This document shows, in pieces, positions 11,361 through 21,478 of a DNA stretch of 64,000 nt. The translations under genes were made by a program, and so were the position numbers. The notes under the pieces were generated by a model. That model saw nothing but the letters and a program-made list of their open reading frames with translations, searched no databases and was not told the origin of the DNA. Source of the stretch: Paratinospora sagittata (lineage: Eukaryota; Streptophyta; Magnoliopsida; Ranunculales; Menispermaceae); contig CM069608.1 in assembly GCA_035771175.1 (NCBI GenBank), forward strand, positions 13,606,019 to 13,670,018, given 5' to 3'. How positions within the stretch are numbered: the first letter of the stretch is position 1; every line of letters begins with the position of its first letter.

Positions 11361-12980
11361 TAGAATTTAAATACAATTTAAGAATTATTTCGTTAATATA
11401 TCTTTTAACAAAAGATGAAACTCTTGTGTGTATGTATGTGTTTTTTCTTCTTTTTATTGAAAAATTGAAACTCACGAGAATCACTTTCTTATTAAAAATA
11501 ATTTTATGAAATTTTATTTTTTTGTTGAAAAAATATTTATTTTTTTAAAATAACATACTTATGGCATTTTTAGTATGTTTAATGGAGTGACTTTTATAAT
11601 AGATTTAACCTTCGCCTATATAAATAAATGAGTTTTAATAAAAAAATCAATACAAACAATAAAACATCAATATTTAACAATAAATAGACCCCTCCATACA
11701 AACATCTATGGATCGCTTCATCTTAAAAGAATACTATGCAAAAGAAAACAACAAACTAGTAAGGAGTAAGAGAAAAACAACTCATAAAGGAAGCTTAGTG
11801 CAACATTATCTTGCTTCAGAAAAGATACGTCCACTACTTAAACTGGTGACCATATAGTCACATAGCAACAATTCTTTCCATTGCACCGAGGCTCCCTTTC
11901 AAGGGCTTGCATGTATTGGTACCATTCTGGATTAAACATACTCAACAAAGGTATTTGAAATGAACCTTGATGTGCAACATTTTGAAGCAAAACTTGAAAT
12001 GATCCTTGATAAGTGTTTTGGATGCTTTGACTGGGCAGACAAAATTCAGGTCGGCTTACGTTTATGGTCCCCTATATATATGTACAACCAAAAGGGTATA
12101 ACAAATTAATCTAATTTAAATTACTAAGCATATACTCAATCCACATTGAGTTCTCGGTACCTCTTGACTTAGCCCAATATTTATACCTTCTTGTGATTCT
12201 TGACGGAAACAATTTTTAGATGGATCCTAAAATAAAAATTAAATGAAATGTAACAAATTAGTAATTATATAATAATAATAATTAAAAATTATAATATTAA
12301 TAATTCATGTCTACCTTTATCTTCTTTTCAACTATTGATTTGTGTCTCGATCCACGTGGTCTTCCTTTTCGCTTCACTAGCATGGGATCAAGAACTCGAT
12401 CGAGGTATATTTTCTCTTAAATCACTACCCACGGTCTCAACATCAACTTCATCATTATCATACTCTTTGATTAACTTTTTTTTTTTTTTTTTTTTTTAAC
12501 TTATGTATTAAAAACATTGTTTTTTTTTTTAATGTTTTATCAGATCTTGAAGCTATTTCTACAATATCATGACACTTAGCATAAACTTCATCATAACGAT
12601 CCATTGGTGCACTGACAAATGTAACCCATTCCTTTGTCAATTGTTCAAATATATATAAACGTTTGAAATCCTTATGCCATTGTCACATAATATAATGAGG
12701 GGGAAGTGGATCAACATCACAATTGTTAAGTACACATATTGCATGATAGCAAAGGATACCTCAAAACTCATATGAATAACAAATACATTGTTCTTGTATA
12801 GTATTAGAGTTAAACCATACTTCATAAACTTTTGGAGTTGAACCAATCTGCCCATCATGAATTGTGTGATCTTTAATTTCATATTTTGACGCTGGCTTGT
12901 TCTCTTCTACAAGCTTAATTCAACAATTTACCACATTCAATAACTCATCTTGAAATTTGGCAAAAATATCATTAGTGTAT

Positions 12981-13229
12981 TGTCACACCTGGGTTGCACA
13001 CAGTGCCCCCTACCCAGGGTGATGAGTATCCCGTAGGGCATACTCCAGCCATTATGAAATTATAATATTGTCCCATCCCAGTACATAGGCCACTCAACAG
13101 TGTCTAGTACCCCCGGGATCATTTGTCTACATTATTCATCATGAATAGTGCAGGGCCTCACCCGGATTCGAACCTCAAACCTCATATAGGTTGATTTCGC
13201 AATCCGAGTAGCCACTGAACCAATTGGAT
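12981..13229 (-). mobile_element. tRNA-derived SINE at the broken 5' end of E1
   Basis: On the minus strand the head holds a textbook A box (TTGGTTCAGTGG) and B box (GGTTCGAATCC) separated by about 35 bases. About 170 bp of body follow, ending ...GGTGTGACA at 12981. One side abuts MULE coding sequence exactly and the other abuts gypsy integrase sequence at 13230. Which event brought the two together is unclear. Confidence 0.7.
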
Positions 13230-14285
13230 CATCGCAATGGATTTCGTTACGGCCTTGCCTCGAAATAATAAAGGGCAAGATGCTATCTGAGTTATCATTG
13301 ACAGACTTACAAAGTTTGCACTCTTCTTGCCAATAAAGTTTACGGATAACCCCGCCAAACTTGCCGAACTGTATGAAAGAGAAATCGTACGCCTCCATGG
13401 CATACCACTCACGTTCGTCTCTGATAGAGACCCTCGATTCACATCAAAGTTTTGGCACAGTTTTTAAAGTAGAAGGGGTTTGAAGATCACCATGAGCACA
13501 ACCTTTCATCCTCAGACTGATGGGCAGTCAGAGCGTCTTATCCAAATCTTAGAAGACATGTTACGGTGTTGCATTTTGGACTTTAATGACAGATGGGAAA
13601 AATATTTACATCTAGCTGAGTTTGCATACAACAACAGCTACCAAACTAGTATCGGCATGGCACTGTACGAGGCTCTCTATGGTCGCCCTTGTAGATCTCA
13701 GGTATGCTGGTTAGATATGCAGATCAACCACAGTTAGGCCCTGAACTAGTTCAAGAGACTTCTGAGAAGATCACACTAGTAAAGGAGCGACTTCGTATTG
13801 CACAAAGTCGACAGAAGAGCTATGCTGATAAGAGGAGGCAGCTTCTAGAGTTTGATAAGGGGGACTTTGTTTTTCTAAAAGTTCAACCCACAAGAGGTGT
13901 CAAATGCTTTGGGATCAAAGGAAAGCTCTCCCCGCGGTATATCGGTCCATTTCAGATCATTGAACCTATTGGAAAACTTGCTTATCGCCTGTCCCTTCCA
14001 TCGTCCATGCCTAAGGTTCATGACGTTTTTCACGTATCTATGCTTTGAAAGTATCGTCCTAATCCTTCGCATATCATCTCTCTAGTCGAGGTTCGGGTTG
14101 AGGAAGGAAATAAGTATCAGGAGAGAACGATACTGATTTTGGATAGAAAAACTCAAGACCTAAGACGACGTAGCATACCACTTGTGAAGGTGCTCTGAGA
14201 TCACCATGGTGTAGAGGAAGCAACATGGGAACTAGAAGCAACAATTAAACAGAAATACCGGGAATTGTTTTCTAGTACCAACTGA
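13230..14285 (+). pseudogene. E1 integrase and chromodomain region of pol
   Basis: Starts inside integrase at MDFVTALPR. Catalytic-core residues are visible as [12 protein letters not shown] and TDGQSE. Then come the C-terminal region with KVHDVFHVSML and the chromodomain-like VEEATWELE, ending at TGA 14283. Gag, protease, reverse transcriptase and RNase H are missing. Breaks: TGA in the first DAI(W)VIID stretch, a stop in the DDE spacer, a frameshift around 13720, and a stop after HVSML. The protein is close to the E2 copy throughout. Confidence 0.85.
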
Positions 14286-14377
14286 TGATGTGATACACTG
14301 TACTATTTTCACTTATCAATAAAAATGATGGAATTTTGTTTACACCTATCTTAATACATTGTTTCACCTGAATAATT

Positions 14378-14865
14378 ATGCAGATGTCTGAAAATAATAT
14401 CAATGGATATAGTGATGCACACACGCAGTGGCCTCCTTGGCAACTTATGGCTACTCCTCAAGAATCAGAGTCAAGTCACAACTACCTTGCATTACCAACT
14501 CCATCGCCACACAGACAGCGATCCTTATCGCCAGAACATGCATGGCTTTTTCGTAACAATCTTGCCCAAAACAATCCCGTGCCCTCATCTTGGCAAGACC
14601 TTATACCAAAATTGTCAGGCGGCCGGATTCGAGCAACAACACGAAAAAGCATTCCATCGCTCAACCTACACCACCATCTGTTAAGCAAAGGTTGGAATCT
14701 TCTGAGGACGAATCCGACTCCATTTGCTCTCCATGGTTTCATGATGTTGAGGATTCCACTGACCACAGCGCCATTCAGGGACCATACATGACCTACCCTG
14801 AACTAGAAAACGATGACGCCGGCAGTGAATCTCAAGCTGATAACCATCATGACTACTTCAACTGA
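14378..14865 (+). pseudogene. E1 3' ORF, Ser/Pro-rich, function unknown
   Basis: A sense ORF lying 92 bp after the pol stop and ending just before the polypurine tract. It starts MQMSENN, contains PSPHRQRSLSPE and SSWQDLIPKL, and ends in an acidic tail (SEDESDSIC, DVEDSTDHSAIQGPY). I recognise no domain. E2 has the same protein in the same place. Relative to E2, E1 lost 32 bp between two CCTAC repeats near 14670, which shifts the frame. A second frame (14590-14865) carries the conserved tail. Confidence 0.7.
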
Positions 14866-14899
14866 TTTCGAGGGTGAAATCCTTTTAAGGGGGGTAGAG

Positions 14900-16338
14900 T
14901 GTAATACCCTAGGATTGCACAAAAAAATAAAATAAAATAAAATAAAAATTTGGGTACCTGCCCGAACGTTCAGGAGCATGCCCGAACGTTCAGGCGCATG
15001 CCCGAACGTTCAGGTACCAAAAATCTCTATATAAGGAACCCTCCTCATTTCTCATTCCTCATACCAAATCACCTTCTCTTCTGATTTTCTTCTCCTTTCC
15101 ACTCATTCCGAGTTTTTAGTCTTTCGAGACTCTCTGTTCGAGACTCTCGGTGCGGTGAGACGAAGTTCTGTCCAGAGGAAAGCGCCAGATCTGAAAGAAG
15201 AAGTTTTTATCTGAAGGTGGGAACGAAACATAAGTTTGCGTGTTTTATAACTTTTATTAAAGTTTACATTCATTTATTATTATGTCTACCATTCATTTAC
15301 ATAGCATTATTTCGTATAACGTTCATACTGTTATATTTATACCTGTATATTTGGAGTTCATGTATTACACTGTTATAATGCTGGATTTGTGGTCAATCTG
15401 GCTCAACTAGACTCGGCCTTGTCCTCAGTAACTTTAAATAGTGAACGGGAGGCAGCGGGCTGCTCTAGACGATTGGTATTTAAGCAGACCTTGTGTCTCA
15501 CCTCTCAACTGGGGACTGATCTAGTTGGTCTTTTTGAAAGTTATTAGCTTATACAAGTAATACTGAATGTCCTAACCTTGCACGTCGTGATACCAACCCT
15601 GATAAGGATCACCAGACGTTGCCAAAGTCAGTCTAAATGTCAAGAAAAGATCAGATCAATATACTAGACCAGTTCATGCATTGGCATCATACATATCACC
15701 ACCTAGGGACGTATGCTGTTTATGACTCATAGAATAGTTAGGAGCATTGCTCGCTATTCATTATATTTCTCTAGAGAGTGACGTACAACGAGAACCCGGC
15801 TACACCTGGGGAGGGACGCTTGTACGTGAATCCAGAGCATCGTTCCTGAGGAGGGACGTACAATGAGAACCTGACTACGCCTGGGGAAGGACATCTGTAC
15901 ATGAACTCAGACGATGTACGTTCATCAAACCATTACGAGACGGTGTCATGCATACATACATATTAATTGATTATGATGCTTTGATGTGTATTTAAGATAT
16001 TTGATTATGAAGTTTGTTTTATTAATTGTTATACTCACGAACTATTTTACCCACTGAGCGCGTTAAGCTCACTCCATTATTATCCAATTTTTTACAAGAA
16101 ATTAGGGTGGACTGGGTGCAGGTTATGGAGCCTACATTTTGTACCCTTTTTGGGGATTTTGGGGAGTATGTTCCCTTTACTACTTCATGTACAAATGAAT
16201 TCTAAATTAAATGAAATAAGACTTGTACTGTTTTATATTTTCGCTGCGTACTCTGTTATTACCATTGTTATTATTCTAAATGCGCGCCCCGTCCACGAGT
16301 GTACCGCCGGTTTAGGCGCTTCCAGGCGGAGTGCGATA
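14900..16338 (+). repeat. E1 3' LTR
   Basis: Begins TGTAATACCC right after the purine-rich TTTTAAGGGGGGTAGAG and ends GGAGTGCGATA, where the E2 LTR has GGGTGTGACA (the final CA has become TA). 1439 bp, longer than the E2 LTRs because it keeps both copies of an internal repeat around 15780-15920. Confidence 0.85.
14961..15035 (+). promoter_or_regulatory. E1 LTR promoter: three 20-bp repeats and TATA box
   Basis: CCCGAACGTTCAGG occurs at 14961, 14981 and 15001, an exact 20-bp period. Each copy contains the palindrome GAACGTTC. The TATA box TATATAAG lies at 15028-15035, only 13 bp later. The layout suggests upstream activator sites of the LTR promoter; the factor is unknown. Confidence 0.65.
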
Positions 16339-18574
16339 TGTATATTGAGCAGACTTGCTTTTCAACTTGTAATCCTGAAACTAATTCGAGTTGTTTGCAA
16401 AAAGAATTAAAATTATCTATAGATTTATTTTCATATTTCTTTTCCAATGCAACATCATATTGGATGATAAATTGCTTCAACTAGGCCTTTGCATTCACAT
16501 ATCCAACAAACATGCATTCATGCTCACTTCTCTGAGTTGTTGACATCCCTACCCAAAAATAATCCTTTACAAATACTGACACCCACTTTTGTCAAAGGTC
16601 ATATATTTGTTTAAGTCAAACATTGTCCTCAAGCCCAAATATCTCAAACATTTCTTCCCAGTGCATTTCAAACTCTTTTACCCTTAATGAATCATATATT
16701 GCTTTCTTTAACATGCTCACAATTTTTTCTCGTTCCTTGTACGCGCCCAATTTTTTAGGAACTTTTTTCATTATATGCCACAAACATAAACGATGTCTAG
16801 TGTTTTGAAAGACTTTATGTATAACCCCTTGAATAGATGGACATTGATCAGTAATGATTGCATTTGGCCCTTGTTCATGCGTGCATGTTAACCACACACT
16901 AAACAACCATTCATAACTCTCAATTGATTCATCTGAAAGAAGACCACAACCCATCAATACTAATTGCCCATGGTGGTTGACTCCAACAAAAGGGACAAAG
17001 GGCATATCATACTTATTTGTCAATAATATGTTGCAATAAATGAGATCACATCACTAAAATATTTGTATGATGCCCTAGATCATGAGTCTGCCCAAGAAAC
17101 ATGCTTCAAACCGCGTCCTTGATCATCAATATCCATTAAATAAAAAAAAAATTGAATTTTGCTGGTGTTTTCTCATAAAATAAAGGCGCAAGGCCTCTGC
17201 ATCATCTTGTCCATGTCTTGATCTCCTTGCACTCTCAACATAATTTCTTGTATCTCTTTCTCCAAATGATAAATTTTGGAAGCCCTCAGCATGTGTTGCA
17301 AGTGATGCGTATGACTTACCGACTGGAATTCCAACTTGATCATTAAGTTCAAGTTGCTTTTTTACCATCTCATCTATATTTTTATTGCATCTAAAATATC
17401 TTGACTTTCTTGGGATAAGAAGATGATTATGTGAGGGTTTACACTTGTTATTACGCATTCACCATTTGGAGAAATTTGGAAAGTGATATGAGCTTTACAT
17501 TCACATCTTGAAGTAAGTCTTTTTTATTTTTTTCCTATTTTTGACTAGATTGCTTCTTCTTTCTTTCACACATGATAAAATATATTTTAACAACTCTCTC
17601 CTTTGTCCTCCGTGTTCCCCTAATCTTAGTTCCAAAACCTGCATATTTATTATAAAAATATATGTGCTTAATTTGATGTTTTGAAAGTCATTCATATTTT
17701 AGGACTTATATCATCAGGGTCTTTTTCTTCCTCATTTCCTTCATTGCTACATTGGCCCCCATTTTGTTTCAGTGGATTTTCCTCAATATTCACTTCTACT
17801 AGATTAGAAATATTTTCTACTATCGATGATGTTTCTGTCATTACTATTTCTTCCATACCCTACCATAAACATAAGAAATAAATCTTTCAAATTTTTTTTC
17901 AAGATTGTACTAATTTTTAAGCACAAAATAACTTAAAATTTGTTTGCCTTACAAATTTTAAGAACCCGGATATATAGATTCAATGCATGTTGTATGGATA
18001 TATAGATTCAATACGATGAAAAAAATAAAACTTACCTTAAATTGACTAGTTTTGAAAATGTGATAATGTAAAAGGCTCTATTCTCTTATCATAAAGAGTA
18101 TGGATTCCAATGACGAAATTTTTTTTGTTCTTCAAACACCTAAGAAAAATAGCGAGATGAATGCAAGGTGTGTCAAACCTTTTCCATACTAAAAGAAGTT
18201 TTCCGAAAAAAAAAAATGGAAAAAGAAGAATAATAAAGAAAAGGGAAATAGAAAGTACATGAAGAAAGAGAAAGTCACAAAAAAATAGAGAGAAACGAAA
18301 CGTACCTTTTTGTTCTGTTAAAGAAACTAAACGGAGGGAAATGAATACAATTTTGAAGTAAAAGGCGGAAACAGAAGCGAAGTTAAAGCGTCGCTGAGTG
18401 CTTTCTTTTGTTGTTGGGTGTGTTGAATTCACAGCTTTGGAGAGCCGTTTCCTTCAACAACTAGAACCCAAAAAAAAAAAACTAAACGGAACAGAAAGAA
18501 AGGAAACGTTACACCCATGTGGGGCCCACACGTGTGTCACGTTGTTCGTCAAACAATCATTTCTCTAAATTAAG

Positions 18575-18849
18575 TTAAGAATCAAAAGAGATGTTACAAA
18601 GATAGAACATAAAAATGACCTTAATTAGTATCCCACCTAGTCAAGTAAAGAAGGTGAGTAGGAAGCATGGGAGGGAAGATGACTTTTGAAGACTTGAATC
18701 ACACTCTCCAACTGGGCTTGATCAAGGCTTGACATTCTTCCATTGACTTCCAAGCTTCTAAAGGGTTGCATACTAGGGAAGGTAGATAACTTTTTTTTAG
18801 GAAAACTAATTAAGATAATTTTTATTGCTTAAAAAACAAGAGAACCTTA
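18575..18849. other. Unassigned sequence after the MULE
   Basis: About 275 bp without coding signal or a repeat boundary I can place. Before MULE insertion this was DNA directly downstream of FRO. Confidence 0.4.
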
Positions 18850-19260
18850 AAATTAAATCTTTTGTACAAGCAACAATTGTTGTCATGTTCAAAAATATTT
18901 GCAATATGAGTAGGTAGTTCTAAAGAGTTGAAGACCCAAAAACATGAGATTGGGATGATAGTAACCAACATGTCTGCCACTCTATTAGTTTCTTCCCAGT
19001 AATAAGAGCATTCTCATTACTTCCAATAGCTCAATTAAGATAAGATTTTTGAAGGTTGAGGGAGAACACACCACCATTGTCTAAGAACATACTTGTGAAA
19101 ATAAAATAAAAGAATTATGATTTTTGAATAATGCTCAATCTTGTTCAAAATAGCTCTTACACGTGCACAGAGATGTTCTGGATACTTGTTTATATTTATG
19201 AATAAGAAGTGACTGTTACAAGCAATCACAAAGGAAAGTTCACTATAAATGACAATCGCT
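18850..19260 (-). pseudogene. RNase H-like remnant (probable LINE fragment)
   Basis: Minus-strand reading gives (A)CNSHFLFININKYPEHL followed, after a disrupted stretch, by EETNRVADMLV. This is the pattern of the plant RVT_3-type RNase H, where an Asp-Ser block precedes a RE(A/G)N-x-x-AD-x-LA block. Stops and frameshifts are frequent. The source could be a LINE or a decayed host RNase H-domain gene. Confidence 0.4.
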
Positions 19261-19505
19261 CTATTTAAGAAGATCTTATAACAGAAAAGGAAATTAACTC
19301 AAATCATGCTTCTTTATTTTTTGAAGTACCTTCCTTAATTTGTTGTTTTTTATTGGATGCAATTCTTCCCTTTAAATTGCTTTCTTTAATTACAGTTGAT
19401 TGTTAATTCTCGCTTTTCTTAATTTTTTGGGTATGATTGGTTGTGATTCTTTCCTTTGATTGGCTTTCTCTAATTATAACTGATTGATTGTTCTTTCCTT
19501 TAACA

Positions 19506-19652
19506 CCCCCCTTCAAAAAAGAGCCTAGGGATCCATAGCCCACGTTTGGTGAAGAGTTCTTGAAAAAGAGTATGTCAGAGGGGTTTAGTAAAAATATCCG
19601 CAACCTTATCTTTTGAGCAAACAAATTGGGTAATTGAGTAGCCTTTAGCAAC
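19506..19652 (-). pseudogene. Copia RNase H C-terminus and polypurine tract
   Basis: The minus strand reads ITQFVCSKDKVADIFTKPL, the canonical copia C-terminal motif. After a stop and a short gap comes the purine run GAAGGGGGG at about 19506-19514, directly before the LTR. Removing LTR-B1 joins this to the 41818-42052 piece in protein order. Confidence 0.8.
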
Positions 19653-19670
19653 TTATTTGTTGATGTAACT

Positions 19671-20763
19671 TGTCACACCTCAAAGTTTTTTCTTGTTGTA
19701 CAAATCCCAAGAATAGGTGATTTGTCAAATCTATATACAAGATAAACATTCGAGTGAACAACTTTGATATCAAAACGACCCATAATTTCTTTGTATATTT
19801 AAGTTTATATATTTTACAACATGAGGTAGTATTAGACATAATTTACAATATTTTCTAATGACCCATAATTATACAAACACTACATATCACATATAATATT
19901 ATATTCATGCCATTGCTGGAACAATGCAACCACTAAATATACCAAAAATTAGCTGTAAAGCCTAGCTTATTATACTAATATTTACAAATTTACATTATTC
20001 AATTGACCACTTCTTTCCTTCCTACTCTTTCCTTTATTCTCCATCTTTTTTTTAATCTTTTGGTAATGGAAAGAAAAGGGTGAGCATAATACCCAGTGGG
20101 TCCCCCAACGGCTTCCCCACATGCTAGCAATATCAAGATAACAGTTTTAACAGAACAATCAGCATAACAACAACACAAAATATGCAAACTAAAATTGAAT
20201 ACTTGCAAGTTATGTTTCAAAAATTCTATAATTCTTAGATAACCATAAGCTGCACTTAACAATCCAGCAAGGACCAACTTTCACCCATAACTCATTCACT
20301 AGTGAACAGGGGGAAAAATGTGCATAATTTGTAATAAATTCATAAATTAAAGAAAACAAGAATAAAATGTGCAAACCATAGGTTCATTCTCACCTTACAA
20401 CTTCTGAACCGTGTTACTACGAGCTTATAGAACTTCTTGAAGAGTTTTGAAGAGAAGAGAGATTGATATGAAATGAACTAATCCCCCCTTCCTATTTATA
20501 GGTTAAAATATTAGGGGATGCCCATGGTATCCATAGAAAACATTTTTATCTACTATTTTGCCCTTTTCTCACAATATCCTTGGAGATATTTTAATTTGTC
20601 ATTTTAATCCTTTTCAAAGAATATCCCTAAGATACTTAAAATTGACAGTTTCATCCTTTGACCTAAATATCGCTGAAGATATCTAGAAATAACCATTTTG
20701 TCCTTAATCTAAATTTCCCTTTGGTTTTGTTGTTTTTACTCCGTAGATTTGAAAAATGTTACA
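19671..20763 (-). repeat. E4 3' LTR
   Basis: 1093 bp. The minus strand reads TGTAACATTTTTC... to ...AGGTGTGACA. It is preceded (minus strand) by the purine tract AAGGGGGGAAGAT. Nearly collinear with 25468-26345. Confidence 0.9.
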
Positions 20764-20938
20764 ATCTTCCCCCCTTAGAAAATTTCGTTCTTGAAATTTG
20801 TTTAAATCGTGGAAGAGTAAGAACAATAATGGAGTATAAAACATAGCATGCAAAACATGCCTACTGAAGGTTCATCATCAGAATCTTCCTGAAAAAGTAA
20901 TCAAAAGTTATCTACAACTTCTTTTTTGGCAGAAGCAG

Positions 20939-21387
20939 CTAGTGATTGCCATGGTCTAAGAGTTTCATGTACAATCTAGAGGCAGATGGGAAAGCAGTGT
21001 CTTGATAAGTTGTTGGCTCATCATTGGAGGGATAAAGTTCATTGTGAATTTCTTCCACAACCCTTTCCAACCGTGGTGAGGGCGTCATGGTGGTTGGAAG
21101 AACAAGGTCTTCTTTTGGAGGAATGAATTCAGTTAGTGGTGAAGGTTCCCATAAGAGTTCTGTTAAAGGTATTTTTGGATCGTTCCAACTTTGAAGTGGA
21201 AAAGTTGAATATACATCTGAAGTTTCACTTTCGTAGAGATAACGATAATATGGTTCAATCTAGTGTTCAACTGTTGGAATATCGAATATGGTATGTTGGG
21301 ATTCTGATTATGTGTTACTTGCGCTGGTAATGGGGGTAGTTGATGATCATTATTCTGACAGTTCAACTTTTGACCACGCGGATCCAT
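20939..21387 (-). pseudogene. E4 3' ORF, function unknown
   Basis: A sense ORF between the pol stop (21479) and the 3' LTR. Starts MDPRGQKLNCQNNDHQLPP. A frameshift near 21250 moves to a frame containing DVYSTFPLQSWNDPKIPL and EFIPPKEDLVLPTTMTPSP, ending LLDHGNH. It is Pro/Ser/Thr-rich. Position, length (about 150 aa) and a W-D-x-IP core resemble the E1/E2 ORF, but the similarity is weak. Confidence 0.5.
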
Positions 21388-21478
21388 TTGTAAATATGAA
21401 ATCAAGCGGGTTGATATATGTAATTACCTCATGTATTTTATTAGAATAGTAAAATGATCATAAAGTGTAATATAGTCA

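Larger units (their letters stand above)
13230..16338 (+). mobile_element. E1: 5'-truncated Ty3/gypsy chromovirus
   Basis: Only the integrase half of pol, a small 3' ORF, the polypurine tract (about 14883-14899) and one complete 3' LTR remain. LTR and protein sequence place it in the same family as E2. The element ends at 16338 and is followed by TGTAT (16339-16343); the same TGTAT lies at 12976-12980, just before the SINE. The whole SINE+E1 block therefore sits between a 5-bp direct repeat, although no 5' LTR is present. Confidence 0.8.
12060..17700 (-). pseudogene. FAR1/FHY3-type MULE transposase, broken
   Basis: Transposase of the MULE family from which the plant FAR1/FHY3 transcription factors were derived. 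Read from 17700 downward: a FAR1 DNA-binding domain remnant (17500-17700, CERKKK region); a linker with LLIPRKSRYF and DAEALRLYF (17126-17458); the DDE transposase core (16616-17023) with TNKYDMPFVPFVGVNHHGQ, the catalytic-type AIITDQ and LCLWHIMKK; then LKQFIIQYD (16340-16480). After the E1/SINE interruption come a SWIM zinc finger with CxC and CxH (12640-12900, split by one TGA) and a basic KRKGRPRGSRHKS tail (about 12370). Several stops and frameshifts make it non-coding. It was probably competent before E1 inserted. Confidence 0.8.
10906..18565 (-). mobile_element. Mutator-like element (MULE) with long TIRs
   Basis: The ends are inverted copies. The left begins GAGAAATAATTGTTTGACA, and the right, inverted, begins GAGAAATGATTGTTTGACG. 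Both then contain CGTTTCCTTTC and (T/C)GTT(C/T)(T/C)GTTTAGTTT. The flanks are TAAATTAAA (10896-10904) and TAAATTAAG (18566-18574), an 8/9 match to a 9-bp duplication as expected for MULEs. The inside encodes a broken FAR1-like transposase on the minus strand. A 3.36-kb block (12981-16338: SINE plus gypsy E1) splits that coding region, so the original element was about 4.3 kb. Confidence 0.85.

Noticed and set aside
12458..12882. Two minus-strand open frames near 12.5-12.9 kb as separate genes
   Set aside because: They are shifted readings of the SWIM zinc finger and C-terminus of the broken MULE transposase.
14400..14800. Antisense open frames opposite the 3' ORFs (for example 14482-14766 and 28576-28851)
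   Set aside because: They mirror the sense ORF, whose tail and start are better conserved and correctly oriented with pol.
15780..15920. Possible CRISPR-like spaced repeats in the E1 LTR
   Set aside because: Only two diverged copies of a block of about 70 bp; this is an internal LTR duplication in a plant genome.
18046..18432. 128-codon minus-strand open frame
   Set aside because: Falls in the right TIR region of the MULE and has only low-complexity Phe/Leu content.
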